DNA of 64,000 nt from Orbilia blumenaviensis (taxonomy: Eukaryota; Ascomycota; Orbiliomycetes; Orbiliales; Orbiliaceae): positions 2,108,001-2,172,000 of the forward strand of contig JAVHNS010000001.1 of assembly GCA_036872755.1 (NCBI GenBank), written 5' to 3'. Positions within the stretch are counted from its first letter, which is position 1, and every line of letters starts with the position of its first letter. Below are positions 10,245-20,711 of the stretch, piece by piece. The position numbers were made by a program, and so were the translations under genes. The notes beneath the pieces were generated by a model. The model was not told where the DNA came from and did not search any database. It saw only the letters and a list, made by a program, of their open reading frames with translations.

Positions 10245-11904
10245 TTAGAAAACTTGGGTATTAAACGCATGTTGTCTGGCTGGAAAGTTCTGGAGCTCGT
10301 TTTTGGCAACGGCTCTGAACCTTTCCACATCCCTGAGGAAACTGGCGAGACCATGAGTCTCCTGGGTACTCTGAAAGTACATTAGTATTTGGCATGTATT
10401 ACCTCCTCCAGGACGATCTGATCCTGCGTTCAACTTTCCCAGCTCTTCCTGAAGCTGCTTAACCAAAAACCCCATGGCATCGAGGGTCCTTGACATATTA
10501 AACGGATCCTTGAAAGAAATGAAGTTACGGCCTTCAACATCAGGTTTGCCGCACATAATGTTGTTTGTAGCAATGGTTATATAGGATCTGAGCTTAGCAG
10601 CATCCAAGCGCCATTGCTCTGGAAGGCGCAAGTATCCTTCATCGATTCTGTACGGCGGAGGCTTAACAAACATTGTTGCTGGGCCACTCGACGCCATCTT
10701 CTTGATCCTATGGACAACGCTTTGGTAGTAAAGGTTGACACGCATATGATTCAGTAGGGACTGTCGTCCGCAACTTGTGCTACACCCAGAAGCTGCACGG
10801 ATATGCTGAAGTAAGGCGCTCAAAACCGAAAACGAGGCGACACAGTTATTTCCGCGGCAACGGAAGACTTTCTGGTCTCGAATGTTCTCGTAGTTCAACA
10901 TGCGTCCAAGTGACTTGCGATCATCAGAGACGAGAAGTGCTTCCGATCCTGAGTACGTTGCGAAAGTATAGTTTACGTCAAGCACGTCGATCATACTCGG
11001 GCAGTTACCTGCCTCAAGATGACTGATCATTGCTCCTGCATGCGGGTACCCCTTTCTGCAGCCGTAGCATTGTGCTTGGACGTCATTAGTTTGAGCTCCA
11101 TTAGCCTGTCCGTAGATTGCGATCTGCTGGTTTTCGGCATGATTGGATGCCATGTGAGACCTTCTTCGTGAGCGTTTCCTGGCATGGGACTGTGCATCAA
11201 ATAGATTAGATACCCCACGAAAGCTACAGAGGATAATTATAGATGATTTTTTTAGGCTTACTTGTTCGAGGCGTCTTCCAGCGTCTCCTTCGATCTCAGT
11301 TGCTAAAGTTGTGAATATTTGCGGCTCGAACGTTGCCTCTGGCTCCAATTGGCCAGATAACTGCGTAACCTGGGGCGCTTGGTAAACGCTGAGTTCGGTC
11401 GACGGGGTTTGGATAGGTTCCGTAGTAAAGGTTCCTCTGCGACAGTATGGGGACTGAATCATATGATCTTCGTAACTTTCTTTGTAAAACCACGTATCGC
11501 AGACCACACATTTCAATTTGCAGCCTGTTTCCTTCCAGTGTTTTTCGAGGTCGCCTCCGATTCCAACATCAAACTCACATCGTGGGCAGAGATTGGTTCT
11601 CCTAAGATGCATACTCAAATGGAGTTGAGCGTGGTCGGGGTTCTCGAACGATACATTGCACTCGCCGCACCACAAGTCAGAGCAAAGCGTTTCAAAATGG
11701 CACTTTGCTCTGTCTAGAGTAAAGAATTCCTCTTTGCAGCGAGTACAAGTAGTCCATCTGTAAGAAAATTTGTTAGTTGCAACAACATCTTCCATAGTAT
11801 TCTTGATAATGGGGGTCTTACGGTTCAGGTTCATGAGGCCTCTTCAAGGCAGTCGTGGAAGGTTCACTGTTTTCCAGAGACATTTGGGGCTCTTTATCAG
11901 CCAT
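10245..11904 (-). CDS. Fungal C2H2/C2HC zinc-finger protein A (paralogue of the gene at 25850-27463)
   Basis: Three exons on the minus strand: 11904-11822, 11757-11262 and 11189-10245, giving 507 residues. Intron 1 is 64 nt (phase 2). Intron 2 is 72 nt (phase 0), has a CTAAT branch site and is a multiple of three, so its retention would not shift the frame. The start ATG at 11904 gives MADKEPQM. The N-terminal cluster begins with C32-x2-C35-x12-H48-x4-C53, then C58-x2-C61-x12-H74-x3-H78, then further CxxC fingers (LCPRC, KCVVC). After a basic linker (RKRSRRRSH) come CYGCRKGYPHAGAM, a FRCRGNNC finger and a C-terminal helical region ending in FLRDVERFRAV. The protein aligns along its length with zinc-finger protein B in this window. 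Target and process are unknown. A nuclear DNA- or RNA-binding role is inference. Confidence 0.8.
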
Positions 11905-13077
11905 GATTGATCGATTGCCTGCTGAGTTAGTTAGACAGATATGAAGATTGACTAGGTTCTAATGGAGGCAGTGACAAAGTCAGAACAAGTATATATATTA
12001 TCGGATGGTTGATGAAAACAGAGTAGGATGTTGGGGAAGACAAGAAGGGAGGAAGCGATAAAGGGGAATGACGATGATGGAAGGGGAGAAACAATATAAC
12101 TGACAACAAGAAAAAAGTTAGTGTGGATATGGTGAACAAAGTTTTGGATGTATGTCAATTGAGCCTTAAACTGAGGTTAAGTACCTGTCACAGCGGTGAA
12201 ATGAGGGTTTGGAATTGCATCTTGTATATGCATTAATTTTGGGACAGCTGATCTGCGTTGTCTCAGGCAACGCAGACACTCGCCATAGCAAAATACCACA
12301 CAGCTTGTCAGTGGTCATATTTGGACATTGGAATATGGGTGAGTTGATATGGTCTGGAGCTCAAGCTATAATTTGACTATGCATATATGTTGTGTACTTA
12401 GGTTTTGCGCATAGAAACAGTTCAAGGTGAGCTAGCATCTCGTTTTATAGTTAGGTTCTGGCAACGAGGCTAGCTGTAATCTATTGTTGAGCTAGCTGTT
12501 TAATTTGATATGTTTCGAAGATTTCCAGTGTGCGTGCGTAGTGCTAGTGCACGCGGTGTTGGTAATAACGGAGTATGTATCTTAATACTGGCTCCAATAT
12601 ACCGATACCGAGGTATATGTTTATGTATATATAGCACTTTGAGGGCATCCGTAGCCCTAGAAGCTTTCGTAATAATCACTAAATTCGGTTTCAACTACAT
12701 TCATCTAATCGAACGAGCGAAGGTTGTGGTTTTCATCGAATGTCTAATTCGTCGGACTATAATGACATGGATGAATTGAAAAACTCCCTGGGTGATATGA
12801 GTCTTCCGAAGGAAAAAAAAAAGAGTATCGTAATTATAACGCAATGAAAAGGAAACAAAACCCTGGCGTGAAAAACAGAATGCCCCGTATACACAAAAAG
12901 AATAGGAATATTCTTATGAAAAGCTGGCGGTAGGAGGAGGAGTTCGGATGAGGAGGCGAGTTAAAAGGAAGAGCATCCTTCGATACGGATTCAAAAGAGC
13001 CTTGGTGGGTGATCCATATTGCATATTCAGGATTCTGGAGACTATTATAAAACAAGTACTGAACGGAAGTTACAAGC
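11905..13077. other. Intergenic between RPS26 3' end and zinc-finger gene A
   Basis: These 1.2 kb between tandem minus-strand genes hold the upstream region of zinc-finger gene A and the 3' region of RPS26. Open frames at 11927-12158 (-) and 12500-12779 are low in complexity or unrecognised. No RNA gene is seen. Confidence 0.55.
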
Positions 13078-13796
13078 TTAAGCAGTCTTGGCGGCGCTCT
13101 GGTTGGGTGTCAACTTCTTGCCGTCCTTGTTGTATCGTACCCTTGGTGGTGGAGCACGGTTGCGACGTCCCTCTCTCGATCGGACACTATATCGGAAGAA
13201 GAAAGTAAGGAAGCCAGTTAGCCATTGCTCCTCATGCTCGTGTGTATGCCATTCTGCTGGGTGGAGGTTTCATCATACCGAACAATCTTTCCGTGGATGG
13301 CGCAGCTAACGCAGTATTGGAGCTTAAGGTACATCTTTGGGATGTTGTATCCGGAGGGGTTGTTGTTGCTGCCGTAGGCATATCCAGAAGATGGGTCGGA
13401 GAAGACGGAGGCCTCCATGATATCACCTGTTCCATGCCGAATTGACCATGTTAGCTGCCAAACATCTCCGTTTCCAAGGGTATTCCGGGCAGCCGTAGAA
13501 GGCTCTATAGAATTCCCACTGATATGCCTCAAGAGATAGAGATAGAGGTTTTTGACATACGGATGGCAGCGGATTCAACCATGTTTCGGATGGTGAATCT
13601 CTTGATGGCCTTGTCCTTGGGAGTACATCTCGAGCAGTTGGAGCAACGGATTGGGTTGACGTGACCGCGTCCGTTCTTGTTGCGACCGCTATAAAGCAAA
13701 ACCACCAGTCAGAAATCGTCCTTTTTGTGTATAATATTGATATCCTCCGCCCGGCTGAGTTTCGGCGACATACTTGGCTGCACGCTTCTTGACCAT
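13078..13796 (-). CDS. RPS26: 40S ribosomal protein S26 (eS26) with internal insertion
   Basis: Four exons on the minus strand: 13796-13774 (23 nt), 13688-13561, 13426-13279 and 13186-13078, giving 135 residues. Introns are 85, 134 and 92 nt. The spliced protein begins [18 protein letters not shown] and contains the zinc-binding CSNC and CVSC pairs, then the conserved [18 protein letters not shown] tail. eS26 binds the 3' end of 18S rRNA near the mRNA exit of the small subunit. Family members are usually near 119 residues. The extra length comes from about 16 residues (roughly 62-77, rich in Ser, Gly, Tyr and Asn) inserted between EASVF and NIPKMYLK. That stretch contains no GT that could begin an intron, so I read it as coding. 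Short introns and a tiny first exon are typical of ribosomal protein genes. Confidence 0.95.
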
Positions 13797-14203
13797 TTTG
13801 ACTAATCTGCAAATAACCCTTTCTGTTAACCCTTTGTTTCTTCTTTATTTCTCAAAATGTGTCGGAAGGAGGAGATATGTCGAATACGGAATCGGCCGTA
13901 CCTGGATGATTATCGAATATCGAAATCGGAAAGGTGGTGGGTTGGTGGGGGGTAAGGAGGATAGATCGTGGGAGTCGGTGACGATATCGGTGATGCTTGT
14001 CGAGCTTGCTGGGTGGTATCTCGAAGATTTGGAGAGAGGCTGCTGGGCCAGCGAATTATTTTTTTGTGGGCAGAAACCTCGCTTATATTACCGGAACGGG
14101 CTCAGGCATATAGGGCTCAACACCACAACACATCCGCGTCTGAACAAACGCGCCAAGCGCATATGTGGCGGGTGCGTGGTGAGGCGTTCGGTTGGGACCA
14201 AGC

Positions 14204-14240
14204 TGTCCTGTCCTGTCCTGCCCTGCCCTGCCCTGCCCTG
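14204..14240 (+). repeat. Pentamer tandem repeat (TGTCC)3(TGCCC)4
   Basis: Three TGTCC units are followed directly by four TGCCC units. The two halves differ by one transition in every unit, so the array looks like two expansions from one ancestral pentamer. It lies about 410 nt upstream of the RPS26 start codon. Confidence 0.9.
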
Positions 14241-14323
14241 TGCGTGCTGCCTGTTTGCCTTACATACTGGAGTAGTAGGCGGGCGGGGTAATTAAATTAC
14301 TAAGGAAAGGTACGTACTGCGGT

Positions 14324-14340
14324 ACTGCTCAGTGAGCAGT
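14324..14340. repeat. 17-nt palindrome, 8-bp arms with 1-nt centre
   Basis: ACTGCTCA and TGAGCAGT flank a single G. The site lies between the divergent RPS26 and CBS/PB1 genes and could be a dimeric transcription-factor site. That role is only a suggestion. Confidence 0.7.
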
Positions 14341-15166
14341 TAGTAGCTAGGTACTGCTAAAACCGTGACAGTCCGTCCACGTTACTCGATCATCTGCATG
14401 GCCAGCACAGGCTAGAAGAGATGGCCTGCACGTTGATATCATGCGGATGAGCTCTCTTTTTTTGTTCGCGATGGCATTGCATCGAGAAACTTAAGCAGGC
14501 CGGCTATCCGTCCATAGTAAAAAAAATTTTAAAAGAAAAGAAGTATATGCAAATGGGGCCACGCGCCACCTTCGCAGGATGCTTCGGTATGTCGGTGGTC
14601 CATCCTCATATGAAAAATTACTATTTGAGTACTTCAGGTAGTTGCCTCGTAAAGATCCAGACCCGCAATCGCATTGATATGACCTCACCGAAAGAGATTT
14701 TTCGATATCATGATTTTGTTTTTGGTCTGGTAAGCTACGTTAGATGCCTTAAGCCTTCCGGTTAGTTCCTGCGCCGCGACTTTTTAAGCTTCCGAACGGA
14801 CAAAGGGACGTCGGCGGCTGTTGAACTATCATGCCAGTTTCACGATATCGGAATCATTATCACGAGTCGTCCTGCACCGCACTAGGCCTCGCAGTCCGCT
14901 CTTTTACTCAATAAGGCCATTCCCTGGAATATTAGTTCCGATACTAAGAAGCTAGAAGCAACTAAACAGCTGGCGAATCGTCAGCCCCGATTTGGCTTTG
15001 AGTGGTTTAAGATTGGGAGCTCCAAAGAAGCAACAACAAGCACAGCCAAACTCAAGCCGCCCCGCCAAAACTTTCTTGCATATTTTCTCCCTACTTTCTC
15101 CCAAAGTCTCCTTTGCATCATCACCTTCAACTCCTTCAAATTTGCGACTACAGAAAACCTACAGAC

Positions 15167-17279
15167 ATGTCTACCACCGGCCGTCGAGGTTCTCATCGGA
15201 CCACATCCGCCCAGGGGCACCACGATGCCGGCTCCAGCGTTACCGATAGCCGACGACGACAGATAAAACGAGATGAGGTACGGCCATCCATATGCATATG
15301 CATCCTTTGAGATGCTGTGGCCCAATCGCTGCACTTCACTTCACTTCATTTCACTTGAGAAAGCTTTTGAGATAAATCGACGGCGGCTAACATCGGAATG
15401 TCTTCGTTTACCAGGCAATCCGACGGAAGATGGAGCAGGACTTGGGGAAGAAGAAGCAGCAGTCCAGTGCTAGGTCCCGAGGAAGTCGAAAAGCCACACC
15501 GGGCACCGTCATGGCTCTCAAACCGGGCCAAGCCTTGCAGATTAAACCACATGTAACAGTCGCTGAAGCTGCTCAGATGATGGCAGCCAAGCGCGAAGAC
15601 TGTGTTCTCGTTACCGACGACGACGATAGAATTGCCGGTATCTTCACCGCCAAGGATCTTGCTTTTAGGGTCGTTGGTGGCGCAATTGACGCCCGAGACG
15701 TCGCCGTTGCTGATATCATGACTAAAAACCCCCTCTGCGCTCGAACGGATACATCGGCTACGGACGCTTTGGACCTTATGGTCAGAAAAGGATTCAGACA
15801 CTTGCCCGTTATGGACGAAAATCAGGATATCAGTGGTGTTTTAGATATCACAAAATGCTTCTATGAGGCAATGGAAAAACTAGAGAGGTCCTATTCGATG
15901 TCTCGTAAACTTTACGATGCATTGGAGGGCGTCCAGGAGCTTGGTGGAGCTCAACCTACCCAGATAATTCAATATGTTGAGGCATTGCGATCAAAGATGG
16001 CAGGTCCAACTCTTGAAACCGTCCTCAGCGGCATCCCACCGACGACAGTGAACGTCAGAACAAGTGTCAGGGAGGCAGCTGCTCTGATGAAAGAAAACCA
16101 CACTACGGCAGTCCTTGTTCAGGATCAAGGAAATATTACTGGTATTTTCACTAGCAAGGACGTCGTTTTGCGTGTTATCGCCCCAGGCCTCGATCCTGCG
16201 ACTTGCAGCGTCGTTCGTGTGATGACGCCCCACCCCGATTTCGCCTCAATGGATTTGAGCATTCAAGCTGCTCTCCGAAAAATGCATGGTATGACCTGGA
16301 TGCAAAAGCAAAAAATTTTTTCTCTGCTATTTTTAAGCTAACTGAAATTTTAGACGGTCATTACTTGAATCTCCCTGTCATGAACGAGGCTGGCGAAATC
16401 GTTGGTATGGTAGATGTTTTGAAGCTCACATATGCGACATTAGAGCAAATCAACACCATGCAAACACCAGACAACGAGGGCCCAGCATGGAATAAGTTTT
16501 GGTTATCGATGGATAACGATTCCGAATCCGTGGTGTCTGATAGCGTCTCTCACCACATGTCGATGATGGGATCCGAGTCGCCGAGCATGTTGAGGCACCC
16601 GCAATACGAGAGGCCGGGAACTTCGCACTCTCATTCCGTTCTGCCCAACGATTCCGCATCCCATGCCGGGGACGACTCTCCGCGGCACTCCGAGGTCATG
16701 CTCACTCCTTCGCAAATGCCATCACTATCGGAGAACCCATTCACGTTCAAGTTTAAGGCACCATCTGGTCGGGTTCATAGATTCGCCGTCACCCCATCCG
16801 CTGGATTTGCCGGCTTGGTTGGAACTGTCTCTATGAAACTTGGTGCTGAAGTCTCACAAGTTGGTGGCCCAACTACTGTGACGGAAGACGGCCAACTTGA
16901 TAGGCAGGGATTTGCGATATCCTATCTCGATGATGAAATGGACCCTGTCTCGATTACCACAGACCACGATCTTACTCACGCCATTAGCCTGGCTCGCCGA
17001 CAGGGCAAGGACAAGGTCGATATTTACGTCCATGACGCAGACCATCCTCCAAACATCGAGATTCCTGTGCCTCCACCTCCTCCACCACCAGTTCCAGTTG
17101 ATACTGAGAAGCTAGACGCCGCCGAGGAGGTTCTGAAACTCCAAAGACAGGCCGAGCTTCTCAGTGAAAAACAACATATTCCCGGAGTTCCTAACGATCT
17201 GCTACTCCCAGGAGCTGTCGCCACTCTTGCTGTTGCGATTATTATTGTCTTTGTCTTCAGCAGGTCTGGCAGTCGCTGA
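15167..17279 (+). CDS. Tail-anchored protein with four CBS domains and a PB1 domain
   Basis: Three exons, 15167-15277, 15415-16288 and 16354-17279, with introns of 137 and 65 nt, give 636 residues. After a Ser/Arg-rich N-terminus there are two CBS pairs (about residues 60-390). Repeated marks are GIFTAKDLAFRV, HLPVMDENQDISGVLD, GIFTSKDVVLRV and LPVMNEAGEIVGMVD; the last two motifs meet only after intron 2 is removed. A Ser-rich linker follows, then a PB1 domain (FTFKFKAPSGRVHRF to KVDIYVHD). A proline run and a C-terminal hydrophobic segment (LPGAVATLAVAIIIVFVF) suggest tail anchoring. The layout matches the fungal CBS/PB1 family that includes fission yeast Mug70. CBS pairs usually bind adenine nucleotides. 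The physiological role is not established. Confidence 0.9.
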
Positions 17280-18346
17280 CTAACCGTCCTTGCGAGATAA
17301 AAATAAAACAAAATTGTATTTTTTTCCTTCTTAACCACTATGATATCCTATACACTAACCTAGTTCCTGGTTCCTGGAACATTACAAGCGGCATCGAAAT
17401 GACTGCTTCAGCAAGCCAGCGATGAAAGCCGCCTACGCAGGCTTGCCTCACCTTTTCTTTGTTTCTCTAGTACATACTATGAAATTATCTTTTATTTTTA
17501 TTTGTCTCTTCTGCTCTTCTTGATAATGACCCTGCTCACTCTCCTTTGTCAACTCTGGATCCCTTTTTTTTGTGCCAACTAGTCTACTTGTCCCTTATTT
17601 TTCTTTCAATTTGTTGATTTTGCTAAAGAATTAGCGGATGTAATATCACCACCAAGAAATGTACTTCGATACAGACTTTTTATTTCGAAATATCATTTTT
17701 GCATAGATTCTCTGATTGGCTTCCCGTATACAAATCCACTTCTCGAGATTGATGCACTATATATATATTCTGGAGGGGGCTAGTGTTGGTCTCAAAAACT
17801 GGCGTTGACCTTATGATTTTACCCCAGTTTCAAAAAACTTTTGGGTGTGTGTGTGTCGGAGTCCCACTTCCACATATTTCGATTGGGCTAGATTTTCTGG
17901 CTACATATATGCGATTTATAATACTGTATGCTGTGTATCGATGTTCAAAGCACCTCTTTTGCTGCCAACGATTGATCTCACAGGCGAACTATAGCTGCTG
18001 AATTATACCCAGCCGTGCATCGGCGACTTGAGAGGCAGGTGTGAGGCACAGCTACAGCTAGCTTCCAGTATGCGCAGAAATAACTACGTCTCATTTACTT
18101 CGGTTCGTAGAGTAATAATTCTCAATGCAATATGAAAAGAAAGCCGATAGGGAACTAAAGCATGGGCATTGTAAATAAAATCTATGGTGATAATATCTTA
18201 AAGCTATACACCTATGTATATCAGCGGCATTTACATACTTAGGTATACAATTAGGGTTTTGGTTTGCAATTTGGATTTGGATCTAGATCTAGATTTTCGG
18301 CATGTGCTTGCTACAATGCAGTGTGCTCCAACCAGAAAAATGTGAT

Positions 18347-18350
<4 letters not shown>

Positions 18351-18378
<28 letters not shown>

Positions 18379-18401
18379 GTGGTTTGCAATTGCAATTGCA
18401 A
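18351..18401. repeat. T28 run followed by an 18-bp perfect palindrome of three TTGCAA units
   Basis: Twenty-eight T residues at 18351-18378 are followed after five bases by three tandem TTGCAA hexamers (18384-18401). Each hexamer is self-complementary, so the whole tract is a perfect palindrome. A related 14-bp palindrome made of ATCTAG units lies at 18281-18294. Confidence 0.85.
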
Positions 18402-19888
18402 TTTGTTTGGTAAAGCAACCAGTCCAAGTGCGGGTAGGGATTAGAAGAAAAGGTACGGTTCTGCGATCCGACCAATTGCTGATATACGCAACGGTTCCGT
18501 TATAGCTATTGGAGCTGATAGCGGGGTTGAGAGCTACGTGCATATGGGGAGCAGATGGTTGGGCATGATCTGGATTGGAAAGGAAAAAAACCACCCCTAA
18601 GCTTGGCAAGCCCCCCCAGCTGCAGGACGGCCTCACAACCCCGCGAATAGCATTGAAGGAGAATGAATATGAACGGTAAATTTATGGGAAATGACCCGCT
18701 GGAAAATTTTACAGGTTGGCTTCAGGAAGGGGTCTGTTTCTCTTGTAATTGTTGACCGCCGGTTTTAGTATTTTTCAGTTTTATACAAAAGAGGGTAGAT
18801 TGGCTGCTGTGGGACGGTACGTATGCATGTTCCTGGCCGCGCAATGGGTAATCCATCTCTGGAGGGGGTTGCATGCAGAGCAAAATAGCCTCAGCTTATA
18901 TTCTATATTTTCTTTAGAAACTTCGATCTAGGTCTTCGATCTGGGTCTTTGCCCTTATACACAGTTAATTATATCATCTGTGCCTTTTAGTATATCAGTA
19001 GTCGCAATTATCCTTAACTGCTTGTTATGAATCCAGCTTAGACTAGTGTACTAGTGGACCATAGTTAGCCTCGTTACCAGACACCAGTCGGCTAGTATAT
19101 ATTAACTCTTTTTCTGGAAGCGCCAGCCGTTTGGTATGATAGTATCGCCACTTGTGACCTGGGCAGCTGCGCAGGCTAGTTAGGCGGGGCATCGCACTTT
19201 TCGCATATCGTGCTGGCTTCGAATGCTAGTGAGGGGTTGAGGGCCCCACAAACAAGTAGGCCAGGCAGTACTATCGAAATTACTTCCTCGCATGCTCTTT
19301 ATTATCGATAACTGAGTATATGGGGGGTTTTATTCCAAGATCAACCATAATTGGTAATGCTAAACAACTGGGGTTTAAAAAACATGTTCGAGGGGAGTGG
19401 TGTTTTGATATTATGTTATAAGCTATCAATGTGTGTGTGTTTTCATTCTGCAGTGTGGGTCCGCAGAGACACTGGCTGTTTCGTATCGATAAGTAGACAA
19501 ACAAAAACGAATGAGACAAGCCGGATGGTTAGGCAGTGTTCAGGTACCATGGTATATTGATTTTCACACAAACGTGGTTTCTTCCAAGTGTGAGGCTAGT
19601 GATAACTATATATATATATATATATATATATCTGATCAATTGAAGTAAATTAGCCACAGGCCATGCCCATGACCTTGCACTCGAAGAAAGTCCCTTTGAA
19701 AATACTCAAATCGGGCCATCATAATCAGGTATGCTATCATAGCGGGGTGAATCTAACCTTCTTGGTTTGTGTTGAAGATATAGTAGTCAAGTGGTGGGCC
19801 GGCTACAGCATTCCATCTGAGACCAGTTGCAGATGAGCTTTGTTCCTGCTTGGGATTCATCTGAACTATTAGGTACTTAGGTAGATTT

Positions 19889-19889
<1 letters not shown>

Positions 19890-19920
<31 letters not shown>
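19890..19920. repeat. A31 homopolymer
   Basis: Thirty-one consecutive A residues in intergenic DNA. The site is prone to length errors in sequencing, so the exact count is uncertain. It could be the tail of an old retroposed transcript, but I see no gene-like sequence or target-site duplication beside it. Confidence 0.8.
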
Positions 19921-19923
<3 letters not shown>

Positions 19924-20711
19924 CCGTTTCGGTCGTCAAGCGGCAAATCGGAAGACCTCGATCAAACTGCTAAAAGAGCTATGGGTTATTACTTACCTAG
20001 CTTTCTTTGTTTTTGATTTCCATTGAACTGGGATGGATATATGTTATTGTAGCGGTGGTGTTTATTTTTCCTTCTGTCTGTTTCTCTCAGCAGAGCGCTT
20101 AAGCACAAAGCAAAGCAAAGCAAAGCAAGCTTCAAAACAGCAGCCATTTTTTTAGCTCCACCCACCTCACTTCCCCCACCAAAGCCAACATTCTTCTCCC
20201 CGTCCTTGTTCACAACCACCACTACAACCACCACCCACTTCCTTCTCCAATCGCTCCTTTGCCCGCCCCAGCAGGTCCAGTTAAACCTCGAAGGAAGTCA
20301 AGCTCACCAACATCGTCGTTCCACTCCCCGCAGAAGGAGAGCGAGGTAATTAACATCTTCCCTTTCCACCCGGTCGATCCATCCAACTCTCCGGACTCCT
20401 GCAGCTGCAGGCTGTGCGTGTCCGTTCGTTTGAGCTGACAGGTCAAAATTCCCGTCTTGAAAAGGTGCCCCTCGCGTAACAACAAACATCTTTTTTTTTT
20501 TTTTTTTATCGCGAACGAACAAAAAAAAAAAAGCTCCCATTCAAACCAATCGACTCCACCCCTCCCTCCCTCTCCATCTCTTATCGGGGTCGAGCCACCT
20601 TTCTTCGCCTCCCATCCTTCTAACCCCCCCACCACCACCACACCATAACCACAACCACCATTCCAATAACCCCTCGCTCCCTCTCGAAACTATCCCGACA
20701 TCACAGCAAAT

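Larger units (their letters stand above)
13797..15166. other. Intergenic: divergent upstream region of RPS26 and the CBS/PB1 gene
   Basis: These 1.4 kb contain the pentamer tandem at 14204-14240, a 17-nt palindrome at 14324-14340 and repeated GGTAC/AGGTAC motifs around 14308-14356. Long open frames at 13774-14295 cross the repeat and encode nothing recognisable. The last 150 nt form a pyrimidine-rich leader for the CBS/PB1 gene. Confidence 0.55.
17280..20711. other. 3.4-kb intergenic region with homopolymers and short palindromic repeats
   Basis: No open frame here has a recognisable protein motif. The region includes the palindromic hexamer tracts at 18281-18294 and 18384-18401, T28 at 18351-18378, (TA)12 at 19607-19631, A31 at 19890-19920 and (CAAAG)4 at 20106-20125. 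From about 20130 onward it is pyrimidine-rich, with T17 at 20491-20507, and probably forms the promoter and leader of the importin gene. No tRNA or other RNA gene is seen. Confidence 0.6.

Noticed and set aside
13774..14295. 173-residue plus-strand frame upstream of RPS26
   Set aside because: It starts inside RPS26 exon 1 on the other strand and runs through the pentamer repeat; composition is not coding-like.
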